36,108 nucleotides of DNA, from contig CAZMCT010000024.1 of the NCBI GenBank assembly GCA_964564785.1, positions 1 through 36,108 on the forward strand, in the 5' to 3' direction. Each line of letters begins with the position of its first letter. Position 1 is the stretch's first letter. Of this stretch, positions 24,968 through 32,668 are shown one piece after another. The position numbers and the translations under genes were made by a program. Origin of the DNA: CAZMCT01 sp964564785. GTDB lineage: Bacteria; Planctomycetota; Phycisphaerae; UBA1845; Fen-1342. Below the pieces are notes generated by a model. The model was not told where the DNA came from. It saw only the letters and a list, made by a program, of their open reading frames with translations, and did no database searches.

Positions 24968-27481
24968 TCAGGTCGTCTCCGCCGCGGCGGTCGCGGCCGG
25001 CTCGGCCTTGGACTCGGGCGCGTCCGTTCCCTCAAACACGAACTGCCGCTCGTCGCCCTCCCCCGTCACGCTGATACGGATCGCCTTCTTGCCGGCATAC
25101 TTGTTGCGCAGGATGTCCTCGCTGAGCGGGTCCTCGATCATGGTCGAGATCGTCCGCCGCAGCGGCCGGGCCCCGAACTTCTCGTCGGTGCCCTTCTCCA
25201 CCAGGTACTCTTTGGCCGCGGGCGTCAGCTCGAGAATCAGGCCCTTCTCCTTGACCCGCCGCGCGACCTTGCCGATCTCGAGGTCGACGATGTTGAGCAG
25301 ATCGGCGTGCGTGAGCTTGTGGAAGACGACGACCTCGTCGATGCGGTTGATGAACTCGGGGCGGAAGTTTCGCTCGAGCTCGTTGACCAGCATGTCCTTC
25401 ATCTTCTGATAGTTGATCTCCTCGTCGCGCTTCATGAAGCCGAAGGGGTCCTGGCTCATGATGCGGTCGGCCCCGATGTTGCTGGTCATGATGAGAATCA
25501 CGTTGCGGAAGTCGACGTGCCGGCCGAACGAGTCGGTCAGCCGGCCTTCCTCCATGATCTGGAGGAGCATGTTGAACACGTCGGGGTGAGCCTTCTCGAT
25601 CTCGTCCAGCAGAACGACGGCGTAGGGCCGCCGGCGGACGCGCTCCGTGAGCTGCCCGCCCTCCTCGTAGCCGACGTAGCCCGGCGGCGCACCGATCAGC
25701 CGGCTGACGTTGTGCTTCTCCATGTACTCCGACATGTCGATCACGACCAGGGCTTCCTCGTCGCCGAACATGAACTCGGCCAGCGTCTTGGCCAACAGCG
25801 TCTTGCCCACGCCCGACGGGCCCAGGAAGATGAACGAGCCCATCGGCCGGTTCGGGTCCTTCAGCCCGCTGCGGCTGCGCCGCACGCTGCGGGCGATGGC
25901 GCTGATGGCCTCGTGCTGGCTGATGACCTTCTTGTGCAGCTCGTTTTCGATCTCCAGCAGCCGCGCGGCCTCCTCCTTCTCCAGCCGCGTCAGCGGGATG
26001 CCGGTCATGCGGCTCACCACCTCGCCGATCACGACCTCGTCCACGATCCCTTCCACTTCCTGCGAGTGGTCTTTCCATTCCTTCTGAATGTTCTCGCGCT
26101 TCATGCGCAGCGATTCGCACTTGTCGCGCAGCTCCGCCGCCCGCTCGTAGTCCGCGTTCTTGACCGCCTCGTCCTTCTCCACGCTCAGCCGCTCGATCTC
26201 GCGCTCGATGTCCGCCAGGTCGGGCGGAATGGTCATGCTGCGGATCCGCACCCGCGCCCCGGCCTCGTCGATCACGTCGATGGCCTTGTCCGGCAGCACC
26301 CGCCCCGTGATGTAGCGGTGCGACAGCTCGGTCGCGGCCGCCAGCGCCTCGTCCGTGATCTGCACCCGGTGGTGCGCTTCGTACCGGTCCCGCAGCCCCT
26401 TGAGAATGTCCAGCGTGTCCTCTTTGCTCGGCTCGTCGACGTGGATCGGCTGGAACCGCCGCGCCAGAGCCGCGTCCTTCTCGATGTACTTGCGGTACTC
26501 GTCGAACGTCGTCGCCCCGATGCACTGGATCTCGCCGCGCGACAGGGCCGGCTTCAGCACGTTCGACGCGTCGATCGCGCCCTCGGCCCCACCCGCCCCG
26601 ACCAGCGTGTGCAGCTCGTCGATGAACAGGATCACGTTGCGGGCCCGCCGCACCTCGTTCATCACCGCCTTGATCCGCTCCTCGAACTGCCCGCGGTACT
26701 TCGTGCCCGCGACCATCATCGCCAAGTCCAGGATCACGATCCGCCGCTCGTGCAGGATCTCCGGCACCTGATGATTGATGATCTTCTGCGCCAGACCCTC
26801 CACGATGGCCGTCTTCCCCACCCCCGCCTCGCCCAGCAGCACCGGGTTGTTCTTCATCCGCCGGCACAGCACCGTGATCACCCGCTCGATCTCGTTCGCC
26901 CGCCCGATCACCGGGTCCAGCTTGCCCTCGCGGGCCAGGTCCGTCAGGTCGCGCCCAAACGAGTCCAGTGCCGGCGTCTTGCTCTTGCCCTTCTTGGCCA
27001 CCTCCCCCGGCGGCGTCACCGCGCTGGTTTCCTCCGCCTCCACCCCCGCCCCCAGCAGGTTCAGCACTTCCTCACGTACGTCGTCCAGCTTCAGCCCCAG
27101 GTTCATCAGCACCTGCGCCGCCACCCCGTCCTGCTCGCGCAGCAGCCCCAGCAGCAGGTGCTCGGTCCCCACGTAGTTATGATTGAGGTTGCGGGCCTCC
27201 TCGATCGCGTATTCGATCACCCGCTTGGCCCGCGGCGTCTGCGGAAGCTTGCCCATCGTCACCACTTCCGGGCCGCTCTTGACCAGCTTCTCCACTTCCA
27301 GCCGGACCTTCCGCAGGTCGACGCCCAGATTCTTCAGCACGTTCGCCCCTACCCCCGAGCCCTCTTTCACCAGGCCCAGCAGGATGTGCTCCGTGCCGAT
27401 GTACTCGTGGTTGAACCGCTGCGCTTCCTGGTTGGCCAGCGCCATCACCTTCCGCGCACGATCCGTAAACCGCTCGAACAT
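24968..27481 (-). CDS. clpC: ATP-dependent Clp protease ATP-binding subunit ClpC
   Basis: An 837-residue AAA+ unfoldase that feeds substrates to ClpP. Order of parts: two Clp-N repeats (about 1-145, opening MFERFTDRARKVMALANQEA), AAA1 with Walker A GEAGVGKT (217-224) and Walker B VILFIDE (283-289), a coiled middle domain with a UVR motif (about 435-465: EAVKNADYERAAELRDKCE), AAA2 with Walker A GPSGVGKT (554-561) and Walker B VVLLDE (622-627), and a D2-small domain. The UVR motif and short M-domain mark ClpC rather than ClpA or ClpB. ATG 27481 has GGAG six bases upstream. The Firmicutes partners mcsA, mcsB and ctsR are absent here. A short Ala/Glu-rich tail ends the protein. Confidence 0.96.
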   Translation of the reverse strand: MFERFTDRARKVMALANQEAQRFNHEYIGTEHILLGLVKEGSGVGANVLKNLGVDLRKVRLEVEKLVKSGPEVVTMGKLPQTPRAKRVIEYAIEEARNLNHNYVGTEHLLLGLLREQDGVAAQVLMNLGLKLDDVREEVLNLLGAGVEAEETSAVTPPGEVAKKGKSKTPALDSFGRDLTDLAREGKLDPVIGRANEIERVITVLCRRMKNNPVLLGEAGVGKTAIVEGLAQKIINHQVPEILHERRIVILDLAMMVAGTKYRGQFEERIKAVMNEVRRARNVILFIDELHTLVGAGGAEGAIDASNVLKPALSRGEIQCIGATTFDEYRKYIEKDAALARRFQPIHVDEPSKEDTLDILKGLRDRYEAHHRVQITDEALAAATELSHRYITGRVLPDKAIDVIDEAGARVRIRSMTIPPDLADIEREIERLSVEKDEAVKNADYERAAELRDKCESLRMKRENIQKEWKDHSQEVEGIVDEVVIGEVVSRMTGIPLTRLEKEEAARLLEIENELHKKVISQHEAISAIARSVRRSRSGLKDPNRPMGSFIFLGPSGVGKTLLAKTLAEFMFGDEEALVVIDMSEYMEKHNVSRLIGAPPGYVGYEEGGQLTERVRRRPYAVVLLDEIEKAHPDVFNMLLQIMEEGRLTDSFGRHVDFRNVILIMTSNIGADRIMSQDPFGFMKRDEEINYQKMKDMLVNELERNFRPEFINRIDEVVVFHKLTHADLLNIVDLEIGKVARRVKEKGLILELTPAAKEYLVEKGTDEKFGARPLRRTISTMIEDPLSEDILRNKYAGKKAIRISVTGEGDERQFVFEGTDAPESKAEPAATAAAETT

Positions 27482-27557
27482 CTGGATCTCCAGTCGCCCG
27501 CGCCGTCGGCTCCCCCGGCGCCGCAGCCGAACTTACGGGACCTCCGCCCATCCGCCG

Positions 27558-27586
27558 ATTCTACGCCTGCGTCCACCAGCCAGCAA
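27558..27586 (-). promoter_or_regulatory. Promoter of clpC
   Basis: On the minus strand TTGCTG (27586 to 27581) and TAGAAT (27563 to 27558) are 17 bases apart. The leader would be about 70 bases. No CIRCE or CtsR-like repeat is visible next to it. Confidence 0.6.
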
Positions 27587-28072
27587 CATGCCGGCGTTGT
27601 ACCGTGTTATCGACCGTCACGCACGCTCGCATGACCCCGCCGCAACCCGCATTCCGGCCGCCGTTCCGCCACCCACCGTCGCCGACCCAAACGCCTAGCG
27701 AGATCACACCTCGGCTCCCCCGTGACCCTGCAACTCGCAAATGCCGTGAGCAGGCTCCCGAAGTCGGCCCTCGCGCGACGTTTTTTCGCGCGCGTTCCGG
27801 GCCGGCTGCGCATTGGCGAGACCCGACCTGTTCAAAACCCTCGCTTACCTCCGTCCCGACGAGGGCCGCAATGAGCACGTCAGCTCGGGCCGTCAGGAGG
27901 CTTTGAGTCCTGCTCACCCGAGGGTGCACACCGTGCCTCAGGACGCTCACGTACCGCCGCGCTGGAAACGCCGGGGCTCCCGTCGTCATCGCCTGGCCGC
28001 TCGACCCGCCGACCTGTCGCAAACTGATGTGCCGGAATCATTTGTGCCGGTAGCGTCCGAATAAAAAAAGGC
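27587..28072. other. Intergenic region between clpC and a pseudopilin gene
   Basis: About 490 bases between divergently transcribed genes. The frames open on either strand are Arg/Pro-rich and look non-coding. The right end becomes A-rich (ATAAAAAAAGG at 28060-28071) just before a possible promoter. No repeats or RNA genes seen. Confidence 0.45.
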
Positions 28073-28101
28073 TTGCATCCGAGGCCCCAGCCGGGTAATT
28101 A
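28073..28101 (+). promoter_or_regulatory. Possible promoter of the 28172 pseudopilin gene
   Basis: TTGCAT (28073-28078) after an A-run, then AATTAT (28097-28102) at 18 bases. Downstream, CCGGC/GCCGG forms a small hairpin near 28127-28141 in the leader. The match is moderate. Confidence 0.35.
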
Positions 28102-28171
28102 TCGAGAACGGTTCGTCTCAGAAGCCCCGGCTTCGCGCCGGTGCAGATTGAAAGGGTGAGGGTCTTACTTG

Positions 28172-29038
28172 ATGACAGCCAGCTTTGCTTATGGGGAGGC
28201 CCGCCCTTCGTGTCTGCGTCCGGCGTTCACGCTCATCGAGCTGCTCGTCGTCGTCGCCATTCTCGCAGCCCTCGTCAGTGTGCTGCTTCCCGCCCTCAGC
28301 CAGGCGCGCCGGCACGCCCGGCTCGTCCGCTGCGCAAATCACCAGCGCCAGATTGTGGCGGGGGCGCTGGCGTACAGCGGCTCCAACGGCGTGTTCCCGC
28401 CGTCGATTTGCTGCAACTTCTGCTACGACCCGATCGGCCGGTATTGGGCTCGTCCGTCCTATCTGCGGTACTTTGCCGCATCCGACTGTGCGTCGGGCGA
28501 CGGCGCGGTCTGGCCATACCTCGGGCCGCACCTGATCGTGGCCGAGGTTTTCGCCTGTCCCATGTCGCCGGGTCAGCCGGTGGGCTTCCCGTCCATCGAC
28601 TTCGTGGACACCGATGAGCCGCTGGACGGCTCTTACTCGCTGCTCTGGAACTACCGCGGATTCGAAGCCTGGTCCTTCTTCGGCCCGCGGTCCGACTCGG
28701 ACACCGGCGAGCAGCGCCTACCAGCCAGCCTGCGGCTGCTCACGGCCGACCGCATCGAGTGGAACGACCCGCCGGGCTCACAGACATGGATCACGGCGCA
28801 CCCCTTCGACCAGGCTCTCGGCCTCGTTCAGAACGGCTCCGCCGTCTGGAGCCGAAGGGGCGACGGCGGCCCGCAACCGGTGGACGCCCGCATGAACGCC
28901 GGCTACCTCGACGGCCATGTCGAGGCCTTCGACGGCCGCGACACGGTCCTGCTCGAGCGTCCGCTGCCGGTCACGTCGTACATTTACCTGCCCAAGCGTG
29001 CCGTGCCGTACTATCCCGACGAACCGCCCCCACGCTGA
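28172..29038 (+). CDS. Stand-alone pseudopilin-like protein (planctomycete H-X9-DG type)
   Basis: A 288-residue protein starting at ATG 28172 with AGGGTGAGGG upstream. The prepilin motif is RPAFTLIELLVVVAILAALVS, with Phe +1, Glu +5 and Ala instead of Gly at -1. The leader before it (about 18 residues) is longer than usual. LLPALSQARRHARLVRCANHQRQI follows, as in this family. The globular domain has many Cys and aromatic residues (ICCNFCYDPIGRYW, FACPMSPGQP). Near the C-terminus NAGYLDGHVEAF keeps the family YxDGHV motif. The family is abundant in Planctomycetota, predicted to be processed by prepilin peptidase, but its job is not settled. It is followed by 500 bases without a gene. Confidence 0.82.
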   Translation: MTASFAYGEARPSCLRPAFTLIELLVVVAILAALVSVLLPALSQARRHARLVRCANHQRQIVAGALAYSGSNGVFPPSICCNFCYDPIGRYWARPSYLRYFAASDCASGDGAVWPYLGPHLIVAEVFACPMSPGQPVGFPSIDFVDTDEPLDGSYSLLWNYRGFEAWSFFGPRSDSDTGEQRLPASLRLLTADRIEWNDPPGSQTWITAHPFDQALGLVQNGSAVWSRRGDGGPQPVDARMNAGYLDGHVEAFDGRDTVLLERPLPVTSYIYLPKRAVPYYPDEPPPR

Positions 29039-29472
29039 CCGCCAGGTCGCCGCCGCGATCCGCCCGCAACCATCCACCCCACCCCCATCCAATCCGCCCC
29101 GCGCCCCTCCGATCCGAGCCGCGACCGTGAGGGAGCGGAATTGTTTTCGGGTAAACGGCGGAGCCGGCGCAGCCCCGGTCGCACGATCCGGAGCTCGCCA
29201 CCGCGACCCGCAGGGCCCTGCCCTCCGCGCGCCGCAACCATCGTGGCCTGCCGCGCCGCCTCCACGGCCCCGCGCGGCCGCGCCGCTTCGACCGCGTGCC
29301 ACCCCGCGCGCGGTGCGCGGCGACGAGTGTTTTCCCTCGCGCGCCAGGGAAAACCCGTGTGAAGCGACGAATAAAACGCTTCGCCGGAGCGCTCGCTGGC
29401 GCATCCGGACGTGGCCGCGCCGCCGCGCGGACCCACCGAACGTGAAATCCGACAAAAAAAGTGACAAAACAT
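29039..29472. repeat. Intergenic region with palindromes and likely dispersed repeats
   Basis: About 430 bases. GTTTTCCCT (29329-29337) pairs perfectly with AGGGAAAAC (29346-29354), and GAAGCG (29361-29366) with CGCTTC (29377-29382). Near 29117-29140 the sequence GAGCCGCGACCGTGAGGGAGCGG resembles a string I recall as common between planctomycete genes; that memory is unverified. Just before the next promoter lies an A-rich patch (CCGACAAAAAAAGTGACAAAAC). Confidence 0.4.
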
Positions 29473-29505
29473 TTGCCCCCCCCCCCCTGAAAGCGCGATT
29501 ACACT
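29473..29505 (+). promoter_or_regulatory. Promoter of the PEP-CTERM gene with a C12 spacer tract
   Basis: TTGCCC (29473-29478) and TACACT (29500-29505) are 21 bases apart. The spacer contains most of a run of twelve C (29476-29487). The related site at 32264-32291 has the same flanks but a normal 16-base spacer. The tract could change length by slippage and so tune this promoter. Confidence 0.45.
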
Positions 29506-29559
29506 TGAGTTACAGGACCCCGGGATCGGCCGGGGCGAACGTGGTGGGAACACGCCATG
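29487..29559 (+). promoter_or_regulatory. Leader element A, shared with 32273-32345
   Basis: Identical blocks CTGAAAGCGCGA (29487-29498), TACAGGACC (29511-29519) and CGGGGCGA (29531-29538) recur in the same order near 32273, and both end at an ATG after 46-48 bases. Between them CCCCGG (29518-29523) pairs with CCGGGG (29530-29535). The twin has a different six-base stem at the same place. Confidence 0.5.
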
Positions 29560-30297
29560 CGGGGCCGTTCACAGCGGGTGAGATTGCTGGCCGCACTCGA
29601 TGGGCCGGTGCTGCGCCGCCGCGGTCGGCTGCTGGCCGCCCTGCTGGCAATGGTCATCGCGCTGCCAACATCAGGGACGCCATACTGGGTCGAATATGAT
29701 CCGGCCGGCGGAAACTTCCCCGAGGCCGAGGGCTGGACGCGCTACACGTCAGGCGGAGGTGCAGCGCGTTGGATCGAAAACGGGGCGCTAGTCATTGACT
29801 CTCAGGCCAGCCCAGCCATCACGGACTGCTACGCCTGGTGGCGGCCCGGAGAGCTCGATCCGAATGGCCCCACTGAGTTGTTCGTCGCCCAGTGGGCTTT
29901 GCGCATCGACACCCTGCAAGGCCCGTGGGACCCGACGTTCGCGGTATACTCGGACGAGCGTCGGTCCGTCCACTTTGACTTCTCGGAGGACGGCGTATCG
30001 ATCCCGGGCGAGGGCACGGTCGCGATTTTTCAGCCCGGGGTGTTTCACGAATTCGAGCTCCGGTCGACGGGCATGGCGACTTTCGACCTCTACGTCGATG
30101 GATTCCCCGCATACAGCGGGGCCTTCACAGTACCGCTACTGAGCGCTTCGTTGGTGGTCTGGGGAGACAATACCATCGGTGGAGCAAGTTTGGCGCCATG
30201 GCAATATGTGCGATTTGGTGTAACGGTGGTCCCGGAGCCCTGCGCTGTCTGCATGCTGCTGACGGCTCTCCTCGTGAGACTCACACCGCGCGGATGA
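29557..30297 (+). CDS. PEP-CTERM sorted secreted protein
   Basis: A 246-residue protein from ATG 29557. A Sec signal covers about residues 22-40 (GRLLAALLAMVIALPTSG). The mature domain is a beta sandwich-like sequence (YWVEYDPAGGNFPEAEGWTRY, WIENGALVIDSQ, FHEFELRSTGMATFDLYVDG), which reads like a LamG/concanavalin-type fold that might bind carbohydrate; this is inference. The end is a PEP-CTERM signal: VVPEP, a hydrophobic helix (CAVCMLLTALLV) and a basic tail (RLTPRG). Such proteins are cut and anchored by exosortase/archaeosortase, which is not encoded here. The promoter holds a C12 tract. The next gene starts 60 bases on and may be co-transcribed. Confidence 0.75.
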   Translation: MRGRSQRVRLLAALDGPVLRRRGRLLAALLAMVIALPTSGTPYWVEYDPAGGNFPEAEGWTRYTSGGGAARWIENGALVIDSQASPAITDCYAWWRPGELDPNGPTELFVAQWALRIDTLQGPWDPTFAVYSDERRSVHFDFSEDGVSIPGEGTVAIFQPGVFHEFELRSTGMATFDLYVDGFPAYSGAFTVPLLSASLVVWGDNTIGGASLAPWQYVRFGVTVVPEPCAVCMLLTALLVRLTPRG

Positions 30298-30356
30298 GGC
30301 GAGCCACGGCAGCACGCAAGTAGGTTCATCGGACAACATGGAAAGGGGACCTGCGC

Positions 30357-32222
30357 ATGAGAGCTACAGCCTTGGTCTGCGCGTTGACCGCGTGCGCTTG
30401 GTGCGCATGGGGGCAGGAAGTCAATATCATCTGCCAACACAACGGAAATCTCGTTTACGGAACGCACTACACGATTTCGGGACCACCTGAGGACGCGGTG
30501 AGGATCCTGGTGGGCGTCCAAGGCGAGACATTTGAATTCGAGGCGCTGCTGCTGGAAGATCCCAACGACCCGAACACGTACGTCGGTCCAGGCGACGTCA
30601 ACGGCATCACCGCCGACCCCAACGCCGGCCCGGTGACGATCAGCGTCGTCGGCCACAACGGCCACGAGTTCGGCGCGCGGGACATCGGCGCGATCGACCT
30701 GGACGCCGCCGGCGTGACGGGCACGATCGCGGCGCTGAACATCTCCAGAGATTTCGGCGCCCTGGGGCCCCTGCGAGCCGGCGCTGCCGCGGCGTTGACG
30801 TTCGGGCACGACGTGCTGAGCAGCGTTGAGGTCTCCGGGCCCATCAGCGGCCCCGTCGTCATCGCCGGCACGCTCGATGCTGAGCTCGACTGCGGGGCGC
30901 TGACAGACCTGGACGTCGCGGCCACCACCTCGAACGCCGAATTCGAGATTCACTCCTCGTTCGAGCCTGGCATCGGCGAAATCAACGTCAACGGCCCACT
31001 GAATCGGCTCTGGATCTGGGGCTCGGTGCGCGCGCCCATGACACTCGGCGACGTCGCGTACATGTTGATCGGCGGAACGATTGAACCGCCGCCCGAGATG
31101 CTCGTCACCATCGGGAACGTCGGCCTTGCAGAAATGATCGCCGTCACGGGCAAGCTCAAGACCGGCGACCTGCATGGCCCGTTCACCGTCGTCGAGGACG
31201 TAACGGGTACAATCGAGGTTTCCGGCGAAGCGCACTCCGCATTGTGGATCAGTGGGAGTCTGACGGGCCGCCTCGAGGTCGAGATACTGTCCGGGACCAT
31301 CCAACTGGAGCACGCTTCTTCCGGTGCCGTCGAAATCGCCAACATGGAGCTGGGCATCGTGCGCACGGTGCACGACGATTTCGCAGGTCGTATCGTCGTC
31401 CACAACACCACCGGCGGCGCAGCGTTCTGGATTGGATTCCGGCCAAACGGTACGCCCATGTACGCTGACCTGACGGGTAGCATTGAGGTCAAGTCCAGTG
31501 ACGATGGGCTGATCATGGTGTATCTGAGCGGAGCGCTCGATGATCCATATGACCCGGAAATCCCCGGTAGCCTGCCGCTGTCCGGCGGGTACGTCATGCT
31601 GCCGAGCTACTGCGGTGCGGCCGACCTGCAAGGCGGCCTGGCCGGCTCGACCGAGTTTTTTACCGTGAACTACGATGCGGGCGTTCCGTACCATTCGTGG
31701 TGCACCGACGCGGAGGTCATCGTCGCGGGCACGACCTGCTCGGGCAACACGCCCGGCGCGCGAGTCTGGGAAAGCTCGCCCTGGAAGGCAGACATGAACG
31801 GCGACCATGCGGTCGGCTTCCTGGACATCAACCCGTTTGTGATGGCGGTCAGCGATCCGATGGCCTACTCGCTGGCCTACCCGGGCCTCGGTGGTGTAGC
31901 CAACGACCCGTACCACCCCGACTACACGGGCGGCGGCCGGGTCTGGCACGGCGACCTGAACTGCGACGGCGAGCTCAATTTCGCGGATATCAATCCGTTC
32001 GTCGCGTTCCTCAGCGATCCCTGCCTCAAACACGACTGCAACCCCTGCCCGGACGAGGCGCTGTTGGGCGATCCGGGCGCGACCGCTGCGCTCCTGGCTG
32101 CGAACGTCGATACGGCTTGGCGCCCGGCCCTCGTTGAACTCGTTGCCGGCTACCTGGCGCAGGAAACAGACAAGCCGACGCGTGCTTATTGGCAGGCCGT
32201 CCTGGCCGCACTTGCGGAGTAA
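30357..32222 (+). CDS. Secreted repeat protein (probable beta-solenoid) with internal dockerin
   Basis: A 621-residue protein with a signal peptide (ALVCALTACAWCAWG, cleavage before Q20) and AAAGGGG upstream of ATG 30357. Residues about 90-400 alternate short beta strands with Gly/Asn turns (VEVSGPISGPVVIAGTL, GEINVNGPLNRLWIWGS, GTIEVSGEAHSALWISGS), the rhythm of a right-handed beta-helix. Two dockerin EF loops follow, DMNGDHAVGFLD (about 479-490) and DLNCDGELNFAD (about 533-544), with an unusually long linker between them. Unlike the other two dockerin proteins, the repeat is not terminal: about 65 residues follow, beginning with a Cys cluster (CLKHDCNPC) and ending in an amphipathic helix. 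Likely exported to the surface; ligand unknown. Confidence 0.78.
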   Translation: MRATALVCALTACAWCAWGQEVNIICQHNGNLVYGTHYTISGPPEDAVRILVGVQGETFEFEALLLEDPNDPNTYVGPGDVNGITADPNAGPVTISVVGHNGHEFGARDIGAIDLDAAGVTGTIAALNISRDFGALGPLRAGAAAALTFGHDVLSSVEVSGPISGPVVIAGTLDAELDCGALTDLDVAATTSNAEFEIHSSFEPGIGEINVNGPLNRLWIWGSVRAPMTLGDVAYMLIGGTIEPPPEMLVTIGNVGLAEMIAVTGKLKTGDLHGPFTVVEDVTGTIEVSGEAHSALWISGSLTGRLEVEILSGTIQLEHASSGAVEIANMELGIVRTVHDDFAGRIVVHNTTGGAAFWIGFRPNGTPMYADLTGSIEVKSSDDGLIMVYLSGALDDPYDPEIPGSLPLSGGYVMLPSYCGAADLQGGLAGSTEFFTVNYDAGVPYHSWCTDAEVIVAGTTCSGNTPGARVWESSPWKADMNGDHAVGFLDINPFVMAVSDPMAYSLAYPGLGGVANDPYHPDYTGGGRVWHGDLNCDGELNFADINPFVAFLSDPCLKHDCNPCPDEALLGDPGATAALLAANVDTAWRPALVELVAGYLAQETDKPTRAYWQAVLAALAE

Positions 32223-32263
32223 CCGGCGGTGCAGTCAGGGAGCGAGCGGCACGACCGGGCCGC

Positions 32264-32291
32264 TTGCCCCCGCTGAAAGCGCGACTAGAAT
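32264..32291 (+). promoter_or_regulatory. Promoter B, twin of the PEP-CTERM promoter
   Basis: TTGCCC (32264-32269) and TAGAAT (32286-32291) are 16 bases apart, a good sigma-70-type promoter. It belongs to the repeated leader block, but the gene behind it looks decayed. Confidence 0.55.
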
Positions 32292-32345
32292 GTCTACAGG
32301 ACCGGACCTGCCGACGTCCGGGGCGACACGGAGGCCCATGCCATG
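32273..32345 (+). promoter_or_regulatory. Leader element B, shared with 29487-29559
   Basis: CTGAAAGCGCGA (32273-32284), TACAGGACC (32295-32303) and CGGGGCGA (32319-32326) match element A. The stem here is CCGGAC (32302-32307) with GTCCGG (32316-32321), different bases but the same place and length. ATG 32343 ends the block. Confidence 0.5.
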
Positions 32346-32405
32346 CCGGGCAGATTGCGGCGCACGAACCCGCTGCTGGTGAGCCTGGGCCTGACGTCCG
32401 CCGCC
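32343..32405 (+). pseudogene. Probable 5' remnant of a PEP-CTERM-like gene
   Basis: Behind leader B the frame from ATG 32343 reads MPGRLRRTNPLLVSLGLTSA, a plausible start of a signal peptide and similar in its first codons to the intact gene at 29557 (MRGR...R). After about 20 codons the frame continues into a repeat-rich stretch of Ser/Arg/Thr-rich, implausible protein. I read it as the leftover start of a paralogue whose body has been lost. Confidence is low because the similarity is short. Confidence 0.3.
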
Positions 32406-32476
32406 TCAAAAGTCGGGACGCTCACCTATTTCTCCTTCGCGCACGGCGCAACCCGGCCCCGTTGTTTCAAATCTGC

Positions 32477-32618
32477 AAAGAGTACCAGACCCCGTACGCG
32501 CCGCACGATACTCTTGGTACTCTTCCCCGCGCCGCGTCCCTACGCCCAACTTATCGGCCACAGCCCCGTACTCTTCTCGCCGCGCACCGCCTTCTGGATA
32601 CGCTTGGTACTCTTCCCC
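32477..32618. repeat. Cluster of GTACTCTT repeats
   Basis: Near-identical 22-base copies GATACTCTTGGTACTCTTCC.. (32507-32528) and GATACGCTTGGTACTCTTCC.. (32597-32618) differ at one base. Shorter relatives are CCGTACTCTT (32567-32576) and, inverted, AAGAGTACCA (32478-32487). On the minus strand each unit reads GGAAGAGTAC. They look like intergenic repeats placed inside a former gene. Confidence 0.55.
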
Positions 32619-32668
32619 CCGGCCGCGTCGCAGAGGACCTTTTATCCGTACCAGGGCCCGCCCGGCCG

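Noticed and set aside
24506..27634. A plus-strand open frame of about 1040 codons opposite clpC
   Set aside because: Its composition (Arg, His, Gln, Leu, Val) and lack of motifs mark it as the mirror of clpC.
11641..32222. A cellulosome-like system based on the dockerin proteins
   Set aside because: No cohesin, scaffoldin or glycoside hydrolase motif is visible in the window, and dockerin-like repeats are widespread in planctomycetes without cellulosomes.
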